Source: Candidatus Sumerlaeota bacterium
Lineage (GTDB): Bacteria > Sumerlaeota > Sumerlaeia > JADFCT01
Assembly: GCA_017161665.1 (NCBI GenBank)
Contig: JADFCT010000148.1
Location: forward strand, 1-8,766
Direction of reading: 5' to 3'
Length of the DNA: 8,766 nt
The notes under the pieces are model-generated. The model searched no databases. It was not told where the DNA came from and saw only the letters and a list, made by a program, of their open reading frames with translations. Of this stretch, positions 1 through 5,152 are shown piece by piece. Both the position numbers and the translations under genes were made by a program. Each line of letters starts with the position of its first letter. The stretch's first letter is position 1.

Positions 1-92
1 ATCCCTGATCGAAGCCGTGTCGATTTGCGATGTGTGATTGAGAGGACAAGCCCGCAAGGCCGTGTCAAAACTATGATGTGGGCAGAGAAAAG

Positions 93-169
93 GCCTTCGC
101 GTTCATTCGCGTCCATTCGCGGTTGAAAAAAACACGACCGCGAATGGACGCGAAGGCTCCTGTTTTTTT
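93..169 (+). repeat. Decamer-based inverted repeat (hairpin) followed by T7 run
   Basis: Bases 106-123 and 137-154 are perfect 18-bp inverted arms around a 13-base loop rich in A. The left side is itself a short direct repeat: TTCGCG, then TTCATTCGCG, then TCCATTCGCG. The right arm can therefore also pair one decamer further out, 93-111 with 139-157, with a single T/C difference. The right side is followed at 163-169 by seven Ts, so a + strand transcript could terminate here. I recall closely similar ATTCGCG/ATTCGTG-type intergenic repeats from PVC-group genomes; that is memory, not a search. The arms are directly visible; the terminator role is inference. Confidence 0.7.
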
Positions 170-186
170 GACGCCGACATCCATAT

Positions 187-230
187 TGTGAGGCTGGCCG
201 CTCACACATAAGGTCCCCGGGCTGTATACA
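187..230 (+). promoter_or_regulatory. Possible weak promoter with overlapping operator-like palindrome
   Basis: TGTGAG (187-192), 8 bases, then CTCACA (201-206) make a 6-bp inverted repeat. CTCACA also matches 4 of 6 bases of a -35 box and lies 18 bases before TATACA (225-230), a partial -10 match. If real, this would drive the membrane fusion gene that starts at 291, and a protein bound to the palindrome would cover the -35 element. Both hexamers are imperfect and the 6-bp arms are short, so this is tentative. Confidence 0.22.
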
Positions 231-290
231 TAGGCAAGAGGCCCATGCCACTTCCACCCATTCAAAATCTTGAAGTGAGTTTGATGAATC

Positions 291-1913
291 ATGACAAAAC
301 CGACGCAAAAAACATCTCACTGGCTGGTGTTTCACCTGATCATCCTCACCGCGCTGCGCGTGGCCATCGGGTGGCATTTTCTCTATGAAGGGGTCGTCAA
401 AATTTTTGCCGAAGACTGGTCGGCCAAAGAGTATCTGGCCCATTCCAGCTGGCTCCTCAGCGGTCTGTTTCAATGGATCGCCGCCACGCCGTGGGCCTTG
501 GCGCTGACCGATTTCCTCAACGCCTGGGGCCTGACCGCCGTTGGCGTCGCCCTCATCCTCGGCGCCCTGACCCGGACCGCTTGTGTGGCGGGAATCGTTT
601 TGATGCTTCTTTATTACATCGCCATGCCGCCCTTTGTGGCTGCCGAACTGGGATGGCAGGTTTCCGGACACTATCTGCTCATTGATCGCAATGTCATTGA
701 AGCCCTCGCCCTGGCCGTGATTATTTTCTTCCCCACCGGACAGCGCTTTGGGTTGGATCGCATCCTGCCGCAACTGATCGCCCGCTTTCGTGAAGGGCGG
801 GCCATCAAAAAACAGGCGCTGTCGGCCGCCACCGAAACCACGGAAGCCGGGGGCGAGGCATCGCAAACGGATGCGGCGCCGGCAGCGCCTCAACGGACGT
901 CTCTGGGCCGTCGCGAAGTGCTCAAGAGCCTGGCCACGGCTCCGGTGCTCGGCATCTTCGGCATCGCCGCCGCGCGAACGCCTCCCACTACCGATTCCCT
1001 GAGTGGGGCCACCATTCAGGTCAGCAAATCCAAGATCGAAGACCTCAAAGGCGAACTGCCCTCCGGCGAAATCGCCGGCAAAAAAATCAGCCGCATCATC
1101 CTCGGCGGCAACCTCATCGGCGGCTGGGCCCATTCCCGGGATCTGATCTATGTCCCCTCTCTCTTCCGAGCCTATAACACGGAACAGAAAATCTTCGAGA
1201 CCCTGAGCCTGGCCGAACAGGCCGGCGTCAACACCATGAATCTGACCGGCTCGCAGCTGGACATTATCAACAAGTACCGTCGTCTCTATAAAAGCCAACT
1301 GCAAATCGTCTGTCAGGTCCATCCCAAGCCGGATGACATTTACGGCGATATCGATCGCGCCATTGATGGCGGCGTGGACTTTATTCAGATTCAGGGCAAT
1401 TGCACGGACTGGCGCGTCCGGGATGGTCAGATCGATATCCTGCACAAGGCCATCGACTATATCCGCAAGCAGAAGTACCCGGCCGGCCTCGGCGCTCATG
1501 CCGTTCAGGCCCTCCAGGCCTGCGCCGATGACGGCCTGATCCCCGACTTTTACATGAAGACCCTTCACAGCGACGACTACTGGTCCGCTCATCCCAAAGA
1601 AAATCGCATCCCCTTCTCCGTGGACGGCCCGCATTCCAAGGATCACAATCAATTCTGTGACAACATGTTCTGCCTGTTCCCGGATGAGACGATCGAATTC
1701 ATGAAGAACAGCGACGTGCCCTTCATGGCGTTCAAGGTCCTGGCCGCCGGCGCCATCCATCCGGACAAAGCCTTCCGCTATGCCCTGCAAAACGGGGCCG
1801 ACTTCTTGTGCGTCGGCATGTTTGATTTTCAGATCGTGGATGACGTCAACATCGCCATCAAGGCCCTCGGCGAGGAAGGAATCAAGAATCGGCCGCGTCC
1901 CTGGCGGGCGTAA
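291..1913 (+). CDS. DoxX-like membrane domain fused through an internal Tat-like signal to a TIM-barrel-like domain
   Basis: 540 residues. Residues 11-150 have four hydrophobic segments (about 12-33, 70-92, 97-115, 133-149) in the manner of DoxX/DoxD-like proteins. Residues 151-205 are a linker, basic at first (QRFGLDR, ARFREGRAIKK) and then Ala/Thr/Glu-rich. Residues 206-212, GRREVLK, fit the twin-arginine consensus and are followed by a hydrophobic stretch (213-228) ending in AAA. Residues 262-540 resemble a TIM-barrel family that I know as Tat-exported proteins of unknown function in Planctomycetes and relatives. Likely conserved blocks are ILGGNLIGG (270-278), GLGAH (399-403), MKTLH (422-426), FKVLAAGAIHP (481-491) and CVGMFDFQ (507-514). 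The ATG at 291 follows an in-frame TGA at 285-287, so no longer start is possible; the ribosome site is weak. Family assignment is from recognition. Enzymatic activity and substrate are unknown. Confidence 0.85.
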   Translation: MTKPTQKTSHWLVFHLIILTALRVAIGWHFLYEGVVKIFAEDWSAKEYLAHSSWLLSGLFQWIAATPWALALTDFLNAWGLTAVGVALILGALTRTACVAGIVLMLLYYIAMPPFVAAELGWQVSGHYLLIDRNVIEALALAVIIFFPTGQRFGLDRILPQLIARFREGRAIKKQALSAATETTEAGGEASQTDAAPAAPQRTSLGRREVLKSLATAPVLGIFGIAAARTPPTTDSLSGATIQVSKSKIEDLKGELPSGEIAGKKISRIILGGNLIGGWAHSRDLIYVPSLFRAYNTEQKIFETLSLAEQAGVNTMNLTGSQLDIINKYRRLYKSQLQIVCQVHPKPDDIYGDIDRAIDGGVDFIQIQGNCTDWRVRDGQIDILHKAIDYIRKQKYPAGLGAHAVQALQACADDGLIPDFYMKTLHSDDYWSAHPKENRIPFSVDGPHSKDHNQFCDNMFCLFPDETIEFMKNSDVPFMAFKVLAAGAIHPDKAFRYALQNGADFLCVGMFDFQIVDDVNIAIKALGEEGIKNRPRPWRA

Positions 1914-1942
1914 GGCTCGCGGAAACAATTCTTTTTCTTTTC

Positions 1943-1979
1943 GACGAATCTTGCGATTTGTCTTTCTCGAATATTTTTG
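1943..1979 (+). terminator. Possible terminator of the DoxX/TIM-barrel gene
   Basis: GACGAATC (1943-1950), loop TTGC, GATTTGTC (1955-1962) form an 8-bp stem with one G-U wobble. TTTCTCGAATATTTTT follows, an interrupted T-rich tail. It lies about 30 bases after the stop at 1911-1913. The stem is short and AT-rich, so confidence is low. Confidence 0.3.
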
Positions 1980-2034
1980 GCCTGTCGCGTTCCATGGCGC
2001 GTCAGCAAAGCCCTGACGGGGCGTCTCATACGAG

Positions 2035-2071
2035 CCCGGGGCATAGCGACCAACGGGAGCGTAGCCCCGGG
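2035..2071. repeat. CCCGGGGC inverted repeat
   Basis: CCCGGGGC (2035-2042) pairs with GCCCCGGG (2064-2071). A few further pairs inside (TA-CG with TA-CG) are possible around a loop containing GACCAACGGGAG. The core is also internally palindromic. It looks like one copy of a dispersed intergenic repeat rather than a gene-specific terminator, as neither side carries a T run. Part of it (GAGCGTAGC, TAGCGAC) recurs in the gyrB leader at 7748-7759. Confidence 0.55.
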
Positions 2072-2090
2072 TCCGGCAAGTAAGGAGTGA

Positions 2091-2140
2091 GGCGCCGGCG
2101 CGATTTTTGCCGCGAAGCAGGCAAAAATCGTGACGGCGCC
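2091..2140. repeat. Long hairpin, 21-base arms with a 3-base internal mismatch
   Basis: Bases 2091-2111 pair with 2120-2140 around an 8-base loop (GCGAAGCA). Reading inward there are 7 bp including GGCGCC, three mismatched positions (GCG against TGA), then 11 bp containing a GATTTTTGCC / GGCAAAAATC stem. It is among the longest and most perfect inverted repeats in the window. No T run follows on either strand, so it is not a textbook Rho-independent terminator. A structured RNA end, a repetitive palindrome or a binding site are all possible. Confidence 0.65.
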
Positions 2141-2198
2141 GACGAAGATCCTCAAAGCCCCCCCCATGACTCCGACGGAGATATTCGCATCGCGCCAA

Positions 2199-2216
2199 AG
2201 GACACGAACGTGTCCT
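2199..2216 (-). terminator. Short hairpin at the end of the gyrB-led run
   Basis: AGGACACG (2199-2206) and CGTGTCCT (2209-2216) are perfect inverted arms separated by two bases, giving at least a 7-bp stem with a tetraloop in RNA. The outer edge touches the stop codon (2216-2218) of the SDR gene. On the minus strand the stem is followed by only a few Ts before GGCGCG, so it would be a weak terminator. The position is what makes the role plausible. Confidence 0.35.
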
Positions 2217-3151
2217 CAATCGTAGGCGCGCGTGCGATCCAATCGGCGGGCCAGTTCGCTGGCATATTTGACGCCGAGCGTTTCACGGTTTTCCTTGGCC
2301 CAATCCGTCAGTTTTGTGGGCGCCGTGGGCGGCGTATCGGCCCAGAGAAGGTCGTTCATGAGTGACTGCATTTCGGTTCGCGTTATGATGACGTCGCCCA
2401 CCAGCTTGCCCAGGAGCGAGACAAACAGATAGCCCATGGGGGCGGGAACGCTCATTACCAGGCGACGGACACCGATGATATCGGCGACCGTTTTCACAAG
2501 GTCTTTATAGACAAAGACTTCCGGACCCGTGGCATTAATCAAATGATTCCCCTCCAGGCGTCCGTGTTCCACTGCCAGCGCCGCCAGGTCATCCACATAG
2601 ACCGGCTGAATCCGATAGCGTCCGTTACCGAAGACACCGAAGACCGGCAGGCGCCGGAGCGACCAGGCGATGTTATTGACCAGGATATCTTCCTTGCCGA
2701 AGAGAATGGCGGGGCGGAGAATGGAGTGTGGGATGCCGGTCGCGCCCAAGGCGCGCTCCAGCTGGGCCTTGCCCCGGAAATAGGGGAATGGGGAATCGTC
2801 CGAGGGATTCAGAATACTGACATGCACAATGCGGCCCACCCCGGCCTGTTTGGCCGCCTCAAATAATTGAAGGGTATTTCGGACCGCCACCTCATGAGAA
2901 TCGCCGGCCGCATTATAGCGCACCCAATAGGTATTATATAATACCGAAGCGCCGCGCAAGGAGTCGGTGAGTTCTTCCACCGAATCAAAATCCATCGGCA
3001 GAGCGGGAACCCTTCCACCGAAGGGATCGGGCCGATTGGGAGAATTGGTCAGGGTGCGCACCTCGCATCCCGCGTCCAGCAACCGCTGGGCAATATACTT
3101 TCCCGAATACCCGTAGGCGCCGGTGACGACATGAAAACCGTTCGTTGACAT
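2216..3151 (-). CDS. NAD(P)-binding atypical/extended SDR (NDUFA9/NmrA-like)
   Basis: 311 residues, a soluble Rossmann-fold protein. The N-terminus has a dinucleotide-binding motif, TGAYGYSGKYIA (10-21, pattern GxxGxxG). YFRGK at 124-128 keeps the YxxxK spacing of the SDR catalytic pair and is followed by an ERAL helix, and RPAILFGKED (146-155) resembles the NDUFA9-type block. YNTYWVRYN (72-80) stands where the NAD-contacting strand is usually found. The substrate cannot be told; proteins of this type act on sugars, quinone-linked substrates or small carbonyls, or only bind cofactor. The start is supported by AAAGGA nine bases upstream (3161-3166). It is the last gene of the minus-strand run, 45 bp after the DUF434 gene, and ends in a hairpin. 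Confidence 0.85.
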   Translation of the reverse strand: MSTNGFHVVTGAYGYSGKYIAQRLLDAGCEVRTLTNSPNRPDPFGGRVPALPMDFDSVEELTDSLRGASVLYNTYWVRYNAAGDSHEVAVRNTLQLFEAAKQAGVGRIVHVSILNPSDDSPFPYFRGKAQLERALGATGIPHSILRPAILFGKEDILVNNIAWSLRRLPVFGVFGNGRYRIQPVYVDDLAALAVEHGRLEGNHLINATGPEVFVYKDLVKTVADIIGVRRLVMSVPAPMGYLFVSLLGKLVGDVIITRTEMQSLMNDLLWADTPPTAPTKLTDWAKENRETLGVKYASELARRLDRTRAYD

Positions 3152-3196
3152 GGAGGTGTTTCCTTTCTGGATTCGTCGTTCTGTATCCGATCGGTC

Positions 3197-3925
3197 TTAC
3201 ACCCTTCCGCTCAAATCCACTGTCCAGATAGCCTTCTCCCACAACATGAGAACCTCTCCCACCACATCCACCCACGCGTCAACCGCATTCAAAACCACCG
3301 AGTCGCCTGTGGCGACAGTGGCGTGATCCCGCATCATATAGCGATCCGGATTATTCTTCAGTGTGACTTTCCAGGGCCAGTCTTCCTTTTCGGCCAGGGC
3401 TTCGATCCGCTTCGCCAGTCGGCCGCTGTTCGACACCGGGCGGTCCAGCGCCCATTCGACGCAAACCAGCTGGGCCGGCGCCAGACATTTCCCGATCAGA
3501 TGCAGCGCCCGATCCGTTTCCTCGACCGATCGGTACGAGCCATGCACGCTGGACAGGTCCCGATAGACGCCATCGCGGCACACCAACACCACCGCGCCCG
3601 ACAAGGCGGCCTCCACGGTGATCAGGATGTTGAAGCCGTCGATCATCAACCGATCGCCGGATATGTCCAGCAACTCTCGACGGCTTGCCCGGCGACCATC
3701 GCGTGCGGCATCCGAACATGCCGCGCGCCCGACCGCTTCGCGTTGTCGTTTTTTCAGTTTGTGCCGGTCGCCCACCAGTTTCAACGAAGCCGTGTCCGGA
3801 TATCCGCGAGACAACAGCCATGATAACTCATGAACGGCGATGGCCATGCGCTCCTGCGCTGGGGGGGAGAACAAAAGAGGGTCTTGGGGATGGGCGCCGC
3901 GATGCGCCCGTGTGTCAGGCGCCAT
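3197..3925 (-). CDS. DUF434 / DUF5616 domain protein, possibly PIN/NYN-like
   Basis: 242 residues. Residues 30-80 (VHELSWLLSRGYPD, LKLVGDRHKLKKRQ, RAACSDAAR) match my memory of DUF434. Residues 88-235 (IDGFNILITVEAALSG, CRDGVYRDLSSVHGSYR, VEETDRAL) match the domain usually following it (DUF5616). Function is not established. I note that IDGFN (95-99) looks like the first acidic motif of NYN/PIN nucleases and that further acidic residues follow (E105, D161, D208); a nuclease role is speculation. The ATG at 3925 has a GGAGG (3934-3938) eight bases upstream, inside the end of the ABC gene. An alternative ATG at residue 27 lies just before the conserved domain, with a poorer spacing. Only three bases separate it from the ABC stop, so translation is probably coupled. 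Confidence 0.85.
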   Translation of the reverse strand: MAPDTRAHRGAHPQDPLLFSPPAQERMAIAVHELSWLLSRGYPDTASLKLVGDRHKLKKRQREAVGRAACSDAARDGRRASRRELLDISGDRLMIDGFNILITVEAALSGAVVLVCRDGVYRDLSSVHGSYRSVEETDRALHLIGKCLAPAQLVCVEWALDRPVSNSGRLAKRIEALAEKEDWPWKVTLKNNPDRYMMRDHATVATGDSVVLNAVDAWVDVVGEVLMLWEKAIWTVDLSGRV

Positions 3926-3928
3926 GGC

Positions 3929-4687
3929 TTACGCCTCCAGCGCTGCGGTGGGATCGTCGCGTTCGCCTTCCGTCGTCGTCAGGCGCAGAAAGAGGTCTTC
4001 CAGGGCGCCATCGGTATTCGTGGCGGCGCGCAATTCGGCCACCGTCCCCAGAAAGATCAATTGCCCGCGATTGATAATGCCGATGCGGTCGGCCAGTTCC
4101 TCGGCCACAGACAGGGTATGGGTGGACAGGAAGACCGAGCCGCCCTGTTCGGCCTGGTTTCGGAATAGTTTTTTCACCACATGGGCGCTGCGGGGATCCA
4201 GCCCGACCATGGGTTCGTCAATCACCAGGACCTGGGGATCGCGCATGAGGGCCGTGGCGATGACCAGTTTCTGACGCATCCCATGCGAATAATTTTCGAC
4301 GAACTCGTCCACCATTTCGGTCAGGAGCAAGAGATCGGCGAGTTCCCGGAACCGCTCATCCTGAATCCGACGGGGAATGTGAAACACATCGCCCACGAAC
4401 CGGTAGAAGTCTCGCCCCGACAATTTTTCATAGACATAGGGATGATCCGGGATATAGCCAATCAGGCGTTTGGCCTCGACGGGATGCTCCTGAATATCAT
4501 AGCCGCCAATGCGCGCCCGACCGGCCGTCGGTTTCAACAGGCCCGTCAGCATCTTGATGGTTGTGGTTTTGCCCGCGCCGTTGGGGCCCAGAAAGCAAAA
4601 TAACTCGCCCGGCGCAATATCGAGATTCAGACAATTGACCGCTGTCTTGGTGTCATATTTTTTACAGAGGTTTTCCGCACAGATCAT
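3929..4687 (-). CDS. ABC transporter ATP-binding protein (ABC-2/EcsA-like type)
   Basis: 252 residues, a cytoplasmic ATPase expected to energise an exporter. Walker A is GPNGAGKTT (34-42). The Q-loop region reads IGYIPDHPYVYEKLSGRD (76-93), with Asp81 where Gln is usual. The signature is YSHGMRQKL (133-141) instead of LSGGQ. Walker B is VLVIDEP (153-159), the D-loop is GLDP (162-165) and the switch His is H190. The non-canonical Q-loop and signature are normal for EcsA-like exporters as I know them, so the protein should be active. Such ATPases normally sit beside a 6-12 helix permease gene; none is present here, since DUF434 follows directly. The start overlaps the previous gene as ATGA and has AGGA eight bases upstream. 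Confidence 0.93.
   Translation of the reverse strand: MICAENLCKKYDTKTAVNCLNLDIAPGELFCFLGPNGAGKTTTIKMLTGLLKPTAGRARIGGYDIQEHPVEAKRLIGYIPDHPYVYEKLSGRDFYRFVGDVFHIPRRIQDERFRELADLLLLTEMVDEFVENYSHGMRQKLVIATALMRDPQVLVIDEPMVGLDPRSAHVVKKLFRNQAEQGGSVFLSTHTLSVAEELADRIGIINRGQLIFLGTVAELRAATNTDGALEDLFLRLTTTEGERDDPTAALEA
3934..3938 (-). promoter_or_regulatory. Strong ribosome binding site of the DUF434 gene
   Basis: The minus strand reads GGAGGCGTAAGCCATG: GGAGG, then the stop of the ABC gene, then the DUF434 start, with an eight-base spacer. It decides in favour of the upstream ATG at 3925 over the internal ATG at residue 27. Confidence 0.7.
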
Positions 4688-5142
4688 GATGGCGTTCCTG
4701 AGTCAAAATCTCCCGTCGCTTCATCCGCCCCCAGACGCAGGGCTGCGACTTTGACGCCGATTTCCCGATGATCGCCCGAGCCCAGCCTTTTGTGTGGCCA
4801 CAAGACCGGCGTGGTCTCAATGGTCAGCAATGCTTCGGGACCCAGGTTTTCGGGCAGGCGTCCGCGTACCAGTCGCCACAAATCGCCGGGCAGTGTTTCG
4901 CGTGTCATCACGGTCGCGTCCACAGACACGGTGACCGTGACGTCTTGCCCGCGGGCCGCCGCCATGGGCGCGCTCATCAGGAGGGCCCACGCCTGTCCTG
5001 ATTGATCGGCCGGCAGCCGGATTTGCGCCCGCCCGGCTGTGAGGCGACAGGTTCCGCCGCGCCCCCATGCTTCCCGCTCATGCCATCCCTCGCCCAGCCA
5101 GGGTGATTCATTAAAGCCGAAAACCAACAGGCGCCGGGACAT
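4684..5142 (-). CDS. Small protein with predicted beta-sandwich fold, function unknown
   Basis: 152 residues with no signal peptide or membrane segment. The N-terminal block GEGWHERE (17-24) and the alternating hydrophobic strands after it, together with DHREIGVKVAALRL (124-137), resemble a beta-sandwich module that I recall as a C-terminal appendage of some glycosyltransferases and polysaccharide proteins (pattern GWxxxE ... RELGVxV). Here it stands alone. I infer a soluble, possibly carbohydrate- or ligand-binding protein, with no catalytic motif visible. It lies 10 bp after gyrB with only a weak ribosome site, so it may depend on translation of gyrB, and its stop overlaps the ABC start by ATGA. 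That tight coupling suggests it works with, or is regulated together with, the ABC ATPase. Confidence 0.75.
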   Translation of the reverse strand: MSRRLLVFGFNESPWLGEGWHEREAWGRGGTCRLTAGRAQIRLPADQSGQAWALLMSAPMAAARGQDVTVTVSVDATVMTRETLPGDLWRLVRGRLPENLGPEALLTIETTPVLWPHKRLGSGDHREIGVKVAALRLGADEATGDFDSGTPS

Positions 5143-5152
5143 ATCGGTCCGC

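Larger units (their letters stand above)
1914..2215. other. Hairpin-rich spacer between convergent genes
   Basis: I see no credible gene here. The stretch holds at least five inverted repeats: 1943-1962, 2000-2018 (CGTCAG, 7-base loop, CTGACG), 2035-2071, 2091-2140 and 2199-2216. There is also a run of eight Cs near 2159-2166. Open frames crossing it have repeat-like, low-complexity translations. The density of palindromes between two converging genes suits a bidirectional transcription barrier or a patch of dispersed intergenic repeats. Confidence 0.7.

Noticed and set aside
2..37. Possible last 11 codons of an upstream gene (ends SICDV, TGA at 35-37)
   Set aside because: The third positions look coding-like, but 11 codons are too few to support a gene.
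1829..2167. 112-codon minus-strand frame over the hairpin-rich spacer
   Set aside because: It overlaps the 3' end of the fusion gene and its remainder translates repeats and palindromes; this looks like a spurious repeat-derived protein.
3323..3823. 166-codon open frame on the plus strand
   Set aside because: Antisense to the DUF434 gene, whose conserved domains and ribosome site support the minus strand.
3197..5142. Defence or toxin-antitoxin system made of the sandwich, ABC and DUF434 genes
   Set aside because: No nuclease or toxin domain is firmly recognised, and the ABC protein is of transporter type; the idea rests only on proximity.
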